A DNA stretch of 64,000 nucleotides from Lachnospiraceae bacterium (GTDB lineage: Bacteria; Bacillota; Clostridia; Lachnospirales; Lachnospiraceae). Location: the NCBI GenBank assembly GCA_902363665.1, contig CABJAW010000014.1:51549-115548 (forward strand), in the 5' to 3' direction. Below are positions 47,008 to 60,093 of the stretch, in pieces. Under the pieces are notes generated by a model that was not told where the DNA came from, ran no database searches, and worked only from the letters and a program-made list of their open reading frames with translations. Positions within the stretch are counted from its first letter, which is position 1. The number at the start of each line of letters is the position of its first letter. The position numbers and the translations under genes are program-made.

Positions 47008-48498
47008 ATGAAATTAAAGACAAGACTGATCATCGCCTTTTTTGTGATTCTGTTTGTGCCTTTTCTGATGTTTGGGATTGCGTTTTTCGGGTTTTCGAAG
47101 TATCAGATGCAGGCGATTGAGCAGAGCTACGGTGTGCCGATGTCATGGGATACACTGTCAGATACGATGCAGGTAATCGGCAAATCGACGGAGAAAGTAT
47201 TTAAAGAGCTGAAATCGCAGGCGGAGAAAGATCCGGACCGTTTTCTGGATGAAGCGTATCTGGAAAAGATGAACCTTGAGATGGGGGAGCTTCCGGCGTA
47301 TCTGCTTGTGCGCAAAGATAATGAGCTTTATTATAATGGGTCAGGAGAAAATGTCTCAAAGCTGTTCTCGGAGCTTCCGGCATTTCGGGAATTCAGCAGT
47401 TCTTCAGACGGAGGGTCTTATATCGGCAAGGATGTCAAGGCGTTTGTAAAACAGCTGGATGTAGAATTTTCAGACGGAAGCGAGGGTAGTGTTTTTATTA
47501 TTTCATCAACGAAAAAGATTGTGACACAGACGAAGCATCTGCTGATGGATCTGCTGATTTCGATCGTGGTCATTCTGTTTTTTACGGCAGCCCTTCTGAC
47601 GATCTGGATTTACACTGGAATCAACACGCCGCTGAAAAAGCTTTCCGAGGCGACGGAGCGGATCAAGAACGAGGATTTTGATTTCGAATTAAATGAGACG
47701 GGAAAGGACGAGATCAGCGAGCTGTGTCGGGATTTCGATGAAATGCGTATCCGGCTGAAAAATCAGGCGGAGGAAAAAGAGGCGTTTGACCGGCAGAGCA
47801 AGGAGCTGATCAGCAATATTTCTCATGACCTGAAGACGCCGATCACGGCGGTGAAAGGATACGTGGAGGGCATCATGGACGGTGTGGCAGACACACCGGA
47901 GAAGATGGACCGCTATATCCGGACGATCTACGTGAAGGCAAACGACATGGACCGCCTGATCAACGAGCTGACCTTTTACTCAAAGATCGATACGAACCGT
48001 ATCCCGTATCATTTTAACCAGCTGAATGTGACGGAATATTTTGATGACTGTGCAGATGATGTGGGACTTGATCTGCGTGAGCGTCAGATTGCGTTTACGT
48101 ATATCAATACGATTGATCCGGAAACGATGATCATCGCAGATGCGGAGCAGCTGACGCGCGTCATCAACAACATCATCGGCAATTCCGTCAAATACATGGA
48201 TAAGCCGAAAAAGAAGGTGGAGCTGCGTGTAAAGGACGCGGGCGATTTTATTCAGGTAGAGATCGAAGACAATGGAAAAGGCATTCCGACAAGAGAACTG
48301 GTGTCGGTTTTTGACCGGTTCTACCGGACGGATACATCACGCAATTCTGCGCAGGGCGGAAGTGGAATCGGACTGTCGATCGTGAAAAAGATCATAGAGG
48401 ACCATGGAGGCCGGATTTGGGCAAACAGCAAGCTTGGAGAGGGAACAACCATGAGTTTTGTTATCAGAAAATATCAGGAGGTGCCTGTAAATGAGTAA
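47008..48498 (+). CDS. Membrane sensor histidine kinase
   Basis: A 496-residue kinase. Membrane helices at about 7-29 and 181-202 enclose an extracellular sensor of some 150 residues with no motif I recognise. HAMP follows (about 203-255), then HisKA with SKELISNISHDLKTPITAVKGYVEG (His273), and HATPase boxes NIIGNSVKYM, EIEDNGKGIP, FDRFYRTD and GGSGIGLSIVKKIIEDHGG. An extended -10 TGCTATACT lies 39 nt before the ATG. Its stop overlaps the response regulator by 8 nt. The signal is unknown. Confidence 0.94.
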   Translation: MKLKTRLIIAFFVILFVPFLMFGIAFFGFSKYQMQAIEQSYGVPMSWDTLSDTMQVIGKSTEKVFKELKSQAEKDPDRFLDEAYLEKMNLEMGELPAYLLVRKDNELYYNGSGENVSKLFSELPAFREFSSSSDGGSYIGKDVKAFVKQLDVEFSDGSEGSVFIISSTKKIVTQTKHLLMDLLISIVVILFFTAALLTIWIYTGINTPLKKLSEATERIKNEDFDFELNETGKDEISELCRDFDEMRIRLKNQAEEKEAFDRQSKELISNISHDLKTPITAVKGYVEGIMDGVADTPEKMDRYIRTIYVKANDMDRLINELTFYSKIDTNRIPYHFNQLNVTEYFDDCADDVGLDLRERQIAFTYINTIDPETMIIADAEQLTRVINNIIGNSVKYMDKPKKKVELRVKDAGDFIQVEIEDNGKGIPTRELVSVFDRFYRTDTSRNSAQGGSGIGLSIVKKIIEDHGGRIWANSKLGEGTTMSFVIRKYQEVPVNE

Positions 48499-49180
48499 GA
48501 TTTTGATCGTAGAAGATGAAGTGGCGATTGCCGATCTGGAGAAAGATTATCTGGAACTTTCCGGATTTGCGGTGGAGATAGAAAATGACGGTGAGACGGG
48601 GCTGAAGCGTTCCCTGGAGGAGGAATTTGATCTGATCATTCTGGATCTGATGCTTCCCGGCGTAGATGGTTTTGAAATCTGCCGCCAGATCCGGATGCGG
48701 AAAAACACGCCGGTCATTATGGTGTCGGCAAAGAAGGATGACATCGATAAGATCCGGGGACTCGGACTGGGCGCGGATGATTACATGACAAAGCCGTTCA
48801 GCCCGAGCGAGCTGGTAGCGCGCGTAAAGGCGCATCTGGCGCGATACGAGCGTCTGGTAAACAGCAGCGTACAGGAGAATGATATCATCGAGGTGCGTGG
48901 CATCAAGATCGACAAGACGGCGCGCCGTGTATGGGTCGATGGTGAGGAGCGGGCGTTTACGACAAAAGAATTTGACCTGCTTACATTCCTTGCGCAGAAC
49001 CCGAACCATGTGTTTACGAAAGAAGAGCTGTTTCGCGAGATCTGGGACATGGAGTCGGTTGGCGATATTGCAACGGTCACTGTACACATCAAAAAGATTC
49101 GAGAGAAGATTGAAAAGCAGTCCTCAAAGCCGCAGTATATCGAGACGATATGGGGCGTGGGATATCGGTTTAAGCTGTAG
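48491..49180 (+). CDS. OmpR-family response regulator
   Basis: A 229-residue regulator. Receiver: KILIVEDE, phosphorylation site Asp52 in LIILDLMLPGVDGFEIC, MVSAKK and TKPFSPSELVARV. DNA-binding winged helix: RAFTTKEFDLLTFLAQNPNHVFTKEELFREIWD...TVTVHIKKIREKIE, ending IWGVGYRFKL. Paired with the kinase that overlaps its start. The GGAGG for translation lies inside the kinase gene's end. Confidence 0.95.
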   Translation: MSKILIVEDEVAIADLEKDYLELSGFAVEIENDGETGLKRSLEEEFDLIILDLMLPGVDGFEICRQIRMRKNTPVIMVSAKKDDIDKIRGLGLGADDYMTKPFSPSELVARVKAHLARYERLVNSSVQENDIIEVRGIKIDKTARRVWVDGEERAFTTKEFDLLTFLAQNPNHVFTKEELFREIWDMESVGDIATVTVHIKKIREKIEKQSSKPQYIETIWGVGYRFKL

Positions 49181-49237
49181 AACGTCTTTGAAACCGGACT
49201 GAGAATGACCGTTTTGCAAAAAATACAGTGAAATCAA

Positions 49238-49284
49238 AAGCAGTGCGAAGGCAGAAGAAAAAATGCCGAAGGCACTGCTTTTTG
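49238..49284 (+). terminator. Terminator after the two-component genes
   Basis: AAAGCAGTGC, a loop with internal pairing, GCACTGCTTTTTG. Confidence 0.8.
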
Positions 49285-49380
49285 TTATTTTAACCGAATA
49301 GCTTTGAAGCTGACTGTGAATATTTATTTTAAAATATAAATAAAGAGTTGCATTAAAATAGATAAAATGATACCATAGAA

Positions 49381-49425
49381 GGCGAATATTCACAATCTGA
49401 TTTGCTGCCTGTCTGACTCGGTTAA
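49381..49425 (-). repeat. Dispersed repeat family 2, minimal copy
   Basis: Only both ends remain joined: on the minus strand AACCGAGTCAGACAGGCAGC next to AAATCAGATTGTGAATATTCGCC. The interior is deleted. It lies in the 49181-49492 gap upstream of the Rpn-type gene; nothing else was seen there beyond the terminator. Confidence 0.55.
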
Positions 49426-49492
49426 AATTAAGAAAGACGGGAAGTTGATGGCTGGAACAAAGCATGTTATTATTACAGGAGGATAAAAATAA

Positions 49493-50401
49493 TTGACAGA
49501 GACAAAGAGTTTAAAACTGAAAAAACAGAATATGGATTCTTCCATGAAAAGGATAAAGCCGCTAAGAGAGCTGAATCTGATCGATGATTATATGTTCGAT
49601 GTGGCGACCATGGATCTTGAGACGTGTAAGGCAATCATTGAGCTTTCTCTGAATATCAGGATACAGGAAATCGAGTGGAAAGAAGGGCAGAAAGTAGTTC
49701 ATAATCTTCCGGGAAATCGGGAAATCCGACTGGATTTTTATGTGAAAGATACCGATGACCGTGTTTTCAATGTGGAGATGCAGAAGAAAAATACAGGAAA
49801 TCTGGCGAAACGAACGAGATATTATTCAGCGCTTCTGGATGCACCGCTGCTTAAAAAAGGCGAAAAGGGGTTTGACGGGCTGCCGCAGACTTATATCATC
49901 GTGATCTGTGGATTTGATTATTTTGGAGATGGAAAGTACCGCTATACCTTTCAGAATCGGTGCAGTGAAAATCTGGAATTGGTTTTACAGAATGGACTTA
50001 CCACTGTTTTTTTGAATACCAAAGGGAAAAATGATGCTGAGGTAGAGCCGGAACTGATTTCTTTTCTGCGTTTTGTAGAAAATAGTACAGCGGAAGAAGC
50101 GAGACAGTCAGCGGATGGGAGAATTCAGAGGATGTATGGCAGGATTAATGATCTGAAGAATCGTGAGGACGTGGAGGCTGATTATATGAAAGCAGAGGAA
50201 TATAGAAGGTTGATGAGAGAAGAAGCAAGAGAGGAAGGAAGAGAAGAAGGAAGAGTGGAGACATTGATATATGCAATTCAGCAGATTGTGGGGAAAACAG
50301 GAAAATCTGCGGAGGAGGCAATGGATATGCTGGATATCAGTGCAGAGGATCGAGAGGAGTATAAAAAGCTTCTTGTAGAGAAAAAGGAATCTGCCAACTG
50401 A
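49493..50401 (+). CDS. Rpn-family PD-(D/E)XK nuclease / putative transposase
   Basis: A 302-residue protein of the Rpn/PDDEXK_2 type, linked to RecA-independent recombination in E. coli. N-terminal LRELNLIDDYMFDVATMDLETCKAIIELSLNI, then the nuclease core REIRLDFYVKDTDDRVFNVEMQKK, which supplies the D..ExQ residues, and KRTRYYSALLDAPLLKKGEKGFDGLPQTYIIVICGFD. The tail has EEAREEGREEGR repeats. The start is probably TTG at 49493, 10 nt after GGAGG; later ATGs lack a ribosome site. Such genes are multi-copy in Lachnospiraceae. Confidence 0.87.
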   Translation: MTETKSLKLKKQNMDSSMKRIKPLRELNLIDDYMFDVATMDLETCKAIIELSLNIRIQEIEWKEGQKVVHNLPGNREIRLDFYVKDTDDRVFNVEMQKKNTGNLAKRTRYYSALLDAPLLKKGEKGFDGLPQTYIIVICGFDYFGDGKYRYTFQNRCSENLELVLQNGLTTVFLNTKGKNDAEVEPELISFLRFVENSTAEEARQSADGRIQRMYGRINDLKNREDVEADYMKAEEYRRLMREEAREEGREEGRVETLIYAIQQIVGKTGKSAEEAMDMLDISAEDREEYKKLLVEKKESAN

Positions 50402-50445
50402 AGAATTGAGAAAAAGATATAAAAAAGAAGAACAGGAAAAAAGTT

Positions 50446-51330
50446 ATGATTTTGTATGAGGATAAAGAGATTCTTGTCTGCCGCAAATCATCCGGGATCG
50501 CGGTGCAGAGCGCAAGACTCGGAGAAAAGGATCTTGTGAGTATTTTGAATAACCATCTGGCGGAGCAGGCGAAACTGCGTGAAACATCCGGAAACGGTGC
50601 GAAGAAGAAAGCGGCAGGAGGCACAGCGTTTGAGCCGATCCGTGTGGTACACCGGCTCGATCAGCCGGTGGAGGGCGTGCTTGTCTTTGCAAAGACGAAG
50701 AAGGCAGCTGCGGGACTTTCGAAGCAGGTCACGGACGGCACTATGAAGAAAACGTATCAGGCGGTATGCTGTGTGACGGAGAAAGGCCGGAGGTGGCTGG
50801 AGAATGCAGAGGAATGGCATGCGCTTACTGATTATCTTGTTAAGGACGCAAGGACGAATACGTCTTCAGTGACGGAAAAAGGGCGAAAGGAAGCAAAAGA
50901 GGCCAGACTGTCGTTTCGGATCGTGGCCAGGTGCGGGGAGCTGGCGCTTGCAGAGATTGCACTTGATACGGGAAGGCACCATCAGATCCGGGTGCAGATG
51001 GCACATGCGGGGCTTCCACTGTATGGGGATGTGAAATACAATACTGCCTGGAGACAGTATGTGGGAAATGGCGCTTCTGGGTGTGCTGCTGATAAAATGG
51101 ATGTGGAAGCAACCGGGAAAACGGAAGTGCCTGACTGTGGTGAAGCAGCGAGTAAAGCGGAGAGGAAGATTTCAGGGAGCAGAAGTGTTGGACGTTCTGA
51201 AAAAATGGAGCCGGCGCTGTGCGCATCGAGGCTGGAATTTGTGCATCCGGCCACGGGAAAAAGGATGATGTTTGAGACGAAGCCGGAATTGGAGGTTTTT
51301 AAAGACTTCTGCTTTAAGGACGAAAAATAA
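50446..51330 (+). CDS. RluA-family pseudouridine synthase
   Basis: A 294-residue pseudouridine synthase. The catalytic motif is VVHRLDQPVEGVLVFAKT (Asp72) and the later GRHHQIRVQMAHAGLPLYGDVKY is the second conserved block. A variable, low-conservation insert (residues 205-250, ADKMDVEATGKTEVPDCGEAASKAERKISGSR) precedes the last strand LEFVHPATGKRMMFETKPE. No S4 domain. Target RNA unknown. Follows the Rpn-type gene by 44 nt. Confidence 0.9.
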   Translation: MILYEDKEILVCRKSSGIAVQSARLGEKDLVSILNNHLAEQAKLRETSGNGAKKKAAGGTAFEPIRVVHRLDQPVEGVLVFAKTKKAAAGLSKQVTDGTMKKTYQAVCCVTEKGRRWLENAEEWHALTDYLVKDARTNTSSVTEKGRKEAKEARLSFRIVARCGELALAEIALDTGRHHQIRVQMAHAGLPLYGDVKYNTAWRQYVGNGASGCAADKMDVEATGKTEVPDCGEAASKAERKISGSRSVGRSEKMEPALCASRLEFVHPATGKRMMFETKPELEVFKDFCFKDEK

Positions 51331-51339
51331 AAAATAATG

Positions 51340-51481
51340 GTAACTGTTCAGAGCCAACCTCCAAAATGCTACGCATTTCGTCGGTGCGGCGTATCCGCCA
51401 AATAAAATTTCAAAAACAGGCTTAAAAATGCAAGCATTTTCCGCCTGTTTTATGAAATTTTGCCTGGCTCTGAACAGTTAC
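51340..51481 (+). repeat. Dispersed cruciform repeat family 1, copy 3
   Basis: 142 bp, terminal repeats GTAACTGTTCAGAGCCAA at the left and TGGCTCTGAACAGTTAC at the right. It matches copy 1 over its whole length with few changes. In the long arm AAAACG/CGTTTT of copy 1 is AAAATG/CATTTT here, a compensated pair change. It begins 10 nt after the pseudouridine synthase stop. Confidence 0.85.
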
Positions 51482-51820
51482 AAATAATGCAGGGATAAGG
51501 ACCGTTGGATGTATCGGATGGAAACTCTTCTGGATAAGATATGAGGGAATTATTGGATTAAGAGCGAACATACAAGTACCTGTTTTGACTGGAATGAAAG
51601 AAACAAACAGTTCGATACAAAATGAAAGACGGCATGAAAAAGAAGACAGAATATTTGAAATCAGAATAGAAATCCGCAAAGTCAACATACTAACCGGAGA
51701 AAGCAATGGCCTGTGCAGGAAGGAGATATTACACTTCTGTTCAAGAAATGTAATATCTGAAACGTGATATCGCATGATTTGGCGCAGGCAGCACAGCTGA
51801 CAGAAGGGAAGGTACGTGCG
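51482..51820. other. Gene-free stretch
   Basis: About 340 bases between the repeat and the AI-2E family gene. Short open frames exist but none has a ribosome site or familiar sequence. No clear promoter. Confidence 0.35.
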
Positions 51821-52846
51821 ATGGCAGAGGGGAAGAAGCTTCTGAAAATGACGGGAATCACACTGGCGGTTTATTTCGCGCTGAAATATCTGCTGCCGTA
51901 TGTGGTTCCTTTTTTGATCGCCATAATTCTGGTGCGTCTGCTTGATCCGCTGGCGGGACGGATTCAGAGAAGGCTGCATTTGAAAAAAGAGGTGGTGGCA
52001 GCAGGACTGATGGCGGTGGCGGTTGTACTTCTTGGCAGCGGATTTTACTGGCTGTACCGTGTGCTGATGGAGCAGATCCGGAAAATTGCGGGGAATTTTG
52101 ATCTGTATTACAGTGGCTTTTGCGGTGTGATTGAGGAATGCTGTGAAATGGCAGGAAGGAGCTTTGGGGTGCCTTCAGAGGATCTGGAGGAACTGATCTA
52201 TGCGGGAATCGATCACGCTGCATCACAGATCCGGGTCTATCTGGTACCAGGGGTGGTCAATTATTCGTTTCGCTATCTGAAAAAGCTGGCCGATGCCGGG
52301 GTTTTTCTGCTGATGATTTTTGTGTCGGCAGTGCTTCTGATGAAGGATTATGATGAGATGAAGCAGAAGCTGCAGAAATATGACTGGTATCAGAAGTGCC
52401 GGAGGATTGCGGGGAGGATGTGGAAACAAGGCGGTATGTATTTAAAAGCCCAGGGCATCATCATCGGTATCGTGACGCTTCTTTGCACCGGAGGACTGTG
52501 GCTGCTTGGCAATCCATATTTTCTGCTGCTCGGTATTGTGATCGGGCTGACAGATGCGCTGCCGTTTATCGGAACCGGCACACTTCTGATCCCGATCGCT
52601 GTCTATCTGATTTTTCAGAGAAAGTATCAGCTGGCACTCGGTTACGGAGCGCTGTTTCTTGTGACGTACGTGGCGCGGGAATTTCTGGAACCGAAGCTGA
52701 TCGGCGGAAAACTCGGGATTTATCCGTTTGTGATGGTGGCAGTGGTCTATGCAGGATTGTATCTCTACGGGCCTGCGGGGGTCGCGCTTGGTCCGGTATC
52801 GCTGCTTTTGATTCTGGAAATATGGGGGGAATGTGAACGCGGATAA
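51821..52846 (+). CDS. AI-2E family transporter
   Basis: A 341-residue permease-like membrane protein of the AI-2E/PerM superfamily, with about eight hydrophobic segments (for example YFALKYLLPYVVPFLIAIILVRLLDPLAGRI, AGLMAVAVVLLGSGFYWLYRVL, VFLLMIFVSAVLLMKDYD). The family signature region is IGLTDALPFIGTGTLLIPIAVYLIF and FLEPKLIGGKLGIYPFVMVAVVYAGLYLYGPAGVALGP. Substrate unknown; not necessarily AI-2. Start ATG at 51821 behind GAAGGGAAGG; an earlier in-frame GTG lacks a site. In some clostridia this kind is annotated as sporulation YtvI. Confidence 0.85.
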   Translation: MAEGKKLLKMTGITLAVYFALKYLLPYVVPFLIAIILVRLLDPLAGRIQRRLHLKKEVVAAGLMAVAVVLLGSGFYWLYRVLMEQIRKIAGNFDLYYSGFCGVIEECCEMAGRSFGVPSEDLEELIYAGIDHAASQIRVYLVPGVVNYSFRYLKKLADAGVFLLMIFVSAVLLMKDYDEMKQKLQKYDWYQKCRRIAGRMWKQGGMYLKAQGIIIGIVTLLCTGGLWLLGNPYFLLLGIVIGLTDALPFIGTGTLLIPIAVYLIFQRKYQLALGYGALFLVTYVAREFLEPKLIGGKLGIYPFVMVAVVYAGLYLYGPAGVALGPVSLLLILEIWGECERG

Positions 52847-53102
52847 GCTCAAGTTGATTTATATTGTAAACAGTGCTGACAAATGATGGAAAATGTAAGA
52901 ATTTTTGAACAGAAAAAACAAAATATTTTGCATCTGGGTGTATATTTTTTTGAGGTTTTCTGTTAGAATAAAAACTATCTTGGCTGTTTGGAGCTGACCA
53001 TCAAAGCAGATATACGAAACCCTGCCGGGGATGGTCTGACCTGGTTAAAAGTATGGTATGTTCTGGACAGAAAGAAAAATTTCGGCAGCAGCTAAGGAGG
53101 CG

Positions 53103-53357
53103 TTGACGATTAAAAAAAGAAATGAGATCATGCGCTCCCTGTCCATGGTAACACAGCTCGGCATCAGCATGCTGGCTCCGCTGATCCTGTGTGTCTGCGT
53201 CGGGATCTGGCTGGACGATACGTTTGGCTGGTCGACAACGGCGGTGCTTGTGGTGCTCGGGATTCTGGCGGGAGCGAGAAATACCTGGATTCTGGCCAGT
53301 GAGGTAGGCATGCCGCACAGGAAGAGGAGGCATCGGGATGAAAAAGCAGATCAATGA
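53103..53357 (+). CDS. AtpZ/AtpI-like small membrane protein
   Basis: An 84-residue protein with two membrane helices: MVTQLGISMLAPLILCVCVGIWLDDTFGW and STTAVLVVLGILAGARNTWIL, the AtpZ (F0F1-ATPase subunit, putative) pattern, linked to cation supply for or assembly of the synthase. The start is uncertain: a TTG at 53103 is only 2 nt after AAGGAGG, an ATT at 53109 has better spacing, and an ATG at 53130 has none. First gene of the ATP synthase operon; overlaps the next gene by 20 nt. An extended -10 TGTTAGAAT at 52961-52969 may be the promoter. Confidence 0.8.
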   Translation: MTIKKRNEIMRSLSMVTQLGISMLAPLILCVCVGIWLDDTFGWSTTAVLVVLGILAGARNTWILASEVGMPHRKRRHRDEKADQ

Positions 53358-53829
53358 GACGCTTTTGGAACTGATCGTCGGAATTCTTTTATCCGGTGCG
53401 GTGATTGAGGCTGGCTGTATTGTGATCACCGGATATTCCAGAGCGTTTACTTCCGGGCTTTGTATCGGACTGGTGCTGGCAATTGGACTGGCCGCACATA
53501 TGTATCGCTCGATCGATCATGCGCTGGATATGCAGCCGGATGATGCGGAAAAATATATGCGGAAAGCGTATATGATCCGGGCGGCGGCGATCCTTATCGT
53601 GGCCGGGATCGTGACGTATTTCAAACTCGGTTATGTGATGGCGACGTTCGGCGGAGTGTTTTGTCTGAAGTTCGGCGCGTTTCTGCAGCCTGTCATTCAC
53701 AGGGTGATTCATGGAAAAGAGCCGCAGACAGAGGAAAATGCAGAAGCAGAAAAAACGGAAACAGACAATACAGAAAATATGGAAACAGACAATACAGAAA
53801 ATATGGAAACAGACAAAGAAAAAGAGTGA
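53338..53829 (+). CDS. atpI: ATP synthase subunit I
   Basis: A 163-residue protein with four membrane helices (LLELIVGILLSGAVIEAGCIVI, SGLCIGLVLAIGLAAHMY, MIRAAAILIVAGIVTYFKLGY, MATFGGVFCLKFGAFLQPVIHRVI), the ATP synthase I pattern that helps c-ring assembly. The tail from residue 127 is acidic and contains a tandem 8-residue unit ETDNTENM twice, encoded by a 24-nt DNA repeat at 53758-53805. Overlaps the AtpZ-like gene. Confidence 0.85.
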   Translation: MKKQINETLLELIVGILLSGAVIEAGCIVITGYSRAFTSGLCIGLVLAIGLAAHMYRSIDHALDMQPDDAEKYMRKAYMIRAAAILIVAGIVTYFKLGYVMATFGGVFCLKFGAFLQPVIHRVIHGKEPQTEENAEAEKTETDNTENMETDNTENMETDKEKE

Positions 53830-54070
53830 CCGGAAATGGTCAATCCGGCAGCGGGGATTTTTACGAATCAGGCTGCGAAAGAAAGCGGCCGTTATCCGAG
53901 AAAAAAAATTCGGTGTCGGAAAATGAATTATGATAGAATCTGCCGGGCAGATTTTATATACAACCGATTGGAGTTATTACAATTTTGCAAAAGGCGCGGA
54001 AGACAAAAGAAGAAGCATTTTGCGATCGGACTCTGAAAGGCTGTCAGTATGGGAGAAAGGAGGAAAAAGC

Positions 54071-54793
54071 GTGGGAGCTGCGAATTTGCTGGCATCTTCG
54101 GGCCAGGATGTAGATTTTTTCATACATGGCGTGTTCAGTTATGAGCTGTTCGGCCAGACCTTCTGGATCACGACAACGCATGTGGCGATTGCGATCGTCA
54201 TGCTTCTGATTGTGATATTTGCGATTGCGGCAAGGATTACGATCAGTCATGCAAAGAAGTATCCGACCGGGTTCCAGAACATCGTCGAGATGATCGTTGA
54301 GATGCTCGACAAGATGGTGGAAAGCAGTATGGGACCTTATGCAAAAAAGTTCCGAAATTACATCGGAAGCATTTTCATCTTTATTTTTCTCAGTAATATA
54401 TCAGGACTTTTCGGACTTCGGCCGCCTACAGCAGATTATGGTGTGACACTGCCGCTAGGTCTGCTGACATTTGGTATCATTCAGTACAACAATATCAAAT
54501 ACAACAAATTCGGCGCGTTTACCGGACTGTTCAAGCCGCTTCCGTTTCTGTTTCCGATCAATCTGATCGGAGAGATTGCGACGCCGTTTTCATTATCGCT
54601 GCGTCTGTTCGGCAACGTACTGTCAGGCACGGTTATGATGTCGCTGATTTATACACTTCTGGCGAAGTTCGCAATCGGCTGGCCGGGATTTCTGCACATT
54701 TACTTTGATGTGTTCTCGGGAGCCATTCAGACGTATGTATTCTGTATGCTGACGATGGTTTATGTAACAGATAAACTGCCGGAGACAGAATAA
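54071..54793 (+). CDS. atpB: ATP synthase F0 subunit a
   Basis: A 240-residue membrane subunit forming the ion half-channels. Key block: NLIGEIATPFSLSLRLFGNVLSGTVMMSLIY with the essential Arg of SLRLFGN, and the final helix VFSGAIQTYVFCMLTMVYVTDKL. The start is the GTG at 54071 (MGAANLLASSGQDVDFFIHGVFSYELFG), 7 nt after GGAGG; the longer frame upstream is not coding-like. Followed 36 nt later by atpE. Confidence 0.95.
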   Translation: MGAANLLASSGQDVDFFIHGVFSYELFGQTFWITTTHVAIAIVMLLIVIFAIAARITISHAKKYPTGFQNIVEMIVEMLDKMVESSMGPYAKKFRNYIGSIFIFIFLSNISGLFGLRPPTADYGVTLPLGLLTFGIIQYNNIKYNKFGAFTGLFKPLPFLFPINLIGEIATPFSLSLRLFGNVLSGTVMMSLIYTLLAKFAIGWPGFLHIYFDVFSGAIQTYVFCMLTMVYVTDKLPETE

Positions 54794-55093
<300 letters not shown>

Positions 55094-55102
55094 TGAAAAA
55101 AA

Positions 55103-55153
55103 TACAGGCATTTGACGGCTGTTTTGCGAAATTTTGCCTGGCTTTGAACAGGA
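55103..55153 (+). repeat. Decayed half of repeat family 1 inside the atp operon
   Basis: ACAGGCATTTGACGGCTGTT followed by GAAATTTTGCCTGGCTTTGAACAGGAAC matches the right half of copy 3 with the arm apex lost. It lies between atpE and atpF. Confidence 0.6.
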
Positions 55154-55182
55154 ACAAATAGACTGCGAAAGGAGGCGAAATC

Positions 55183-55688
55183 TTGGAACCACGTTTGTTT
55201 AATCTTGACCCGCAGCTTCTGCATGACGCGGTACTGCTGGCGATTGCAGTGTTTGTGATGTTTTTGTTTCTGTCCTATATGCTGTTCAATCCGGCGCGCG
55301 AGATGCTGAAAAAGCGTCAGGATAAGGTGAAGGATGAGATCGATTCCGCAGAGAAGTCCAAGGAGGACGCTGCGAAGCTGAAAGAAGAATACGAAAACAG
55401 GCTGCGTGAGATTCACAAAGAAGAAGATGCGATTCTTGGCGCCGCCCGCAAAAAGGCGCTCGACAATGAGGCAAAGATCATTGAGGACGCGAAGGCAGAG
55501 GCGGCAAATATCATCGCGCGTGCGAATAAGCAGGCGGAGCTTGAGATGAAGAAGGCTCAGGATGAGATCAAGAAAGAAATCATTTCGGTGGCAGCGCTGG
55601 TGGCAGAGAAAGTGGTCAGCGACAAGATCGATATCGAGATCCAGGATTCGTTAATTGACGATACATTAAAGGAGATAGGTGAGAAGAC

Positions 55689-55701
<13 letters not shown>
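55183..55701 (+). CDS. atpF: ATP synthase F0 subunit b
   Basis: A 172-residue stator subunit: one N-terminal helix (LHDAVLLAIAVFVMFLFLSYMLFNPAREML) and a long charged coiled coil. The start is TTG at 55183 after GGAGGCGAAATC. It overlaps atpH by 13 nt. Confidence 0.95.
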
Positions 55702-57766
<2,065 letters not shown>

Positions 57767-57792
57767 ACTGACAGTCTGGAAAGGATGATAGT

Positions 57793-58650
57793 ATGGCCTC
57801 GATGAGAGACATCAAACGCCGCCGAAGCAGTATTGCCAGCACCCAGCAGATCACAAACGCGATGAAGCTGGTCTCAACGGTAAAGCTGCAGAAGACGAAG
57901 GCGCGCGCGGAACGTTCCAAGCCGTATTTCGATAAGATGTACGCGACCGTGACTTCCATGCTGGCCAAATCCGGAACGATCGACCATCCGTATTTGAAGC
58001 CGCAGCCATCCGAAAAGAAGGCAGTCATCGTGCTCACATCGAACCGCGGGCTTGCCGGCGGCTACAACGCCAATGTGACAAAGCTGATTACCGGATCTGA
58101 TTTAAGAGCATCCGATCTTCTGCTTTACACAGTAGGAAACAAAGGAAAAGAATATTTTCAGCACAGAGGCTATCATGTGGAGAAGGATTACAGCGAGGTC
58201 ATTGAAAACCCGATGTTTTCCGATGCCAGAGAGATCTGCGAGGAGGTACTTGGAAAGTATGCGTCCGGCGAGATCGGGGAGATCTATCTTGCCTACACGT
58301 ATTTCAAGAATACCGTCGTGCATGAGCCAAAGCTTCTGAAGCTGCTCCCGGTGGAGGTCGACGAAGCTGACCTCAAATCTGCCGCTTCCGGCGCTCTGAT
58401 GAACTATGAGCCGGAGGAGGAAGAAGCACTGGAAATTATTATTCCAAAGTATATTACAAGTATTTTATTCGGAGCACTGGTGGAGGCGGTGGCGAGTGAA
58501 AACGGCGCCCGCATGCAGGCCATGGACTCCGCAACGAGCAATGCTCAGGAGATGATCGACAAGCTGACGCTGCAGTACAACCGTGCGCGCCAGGGCTCCA
58601 TCACACAGGAGCTAACCGAGATCATAGCGGGAGCAAATGCAATCGAATAA
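57793..58650 (+). CDS. atpG: ATP synthase F1 subunit gamma
   Basis: A 285-residue rotor shaft subunit: N-terminal MASMRDIKRRRSSIASTQQITNAMKLVSTVKLQKTK, core VLTSNRGLAGGYNANV, and C-terminal NARMQAMDSATSNA-like AENGARMQAMDSATSNAQEMIDKLTLQYNRARQGSITQELTEIIAGA. Normal length and position. Confidence 0.97.
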   Translation: MASMRDIKRRRSSIASTQQITNAMKLVSTVKLQKTKARAERSKPYFDKMYATVTSMLAKSGTIDHPYLKPQPSEKKAVIVLTSNRGLAGGYNANVTKLITGSDLRASDLLLYTVGNKGKEYFQHRGYHVEKDYSEVIENPMFSDAREICEEVLGKYASGEIGEIYLAYTYFKNTVVHEPKLLKLLPVEVDEADLKSAASGALMNYEPEEEEALEIIIPKYITSILFGALVEAVASENGARMQAMDSATSNAQEMIDKLTLQYNRARQGSITQELTEIIAGANAIE

Positions 58651-58667
58651 AAGATAAAGGAGAGTGA

Positions 58668-60056
<1,389 letters not shown>

Positions 60057-60093
60057 AATGGGCGCAGGAGCTCAGAAAAAGGGGTGAAAACGT

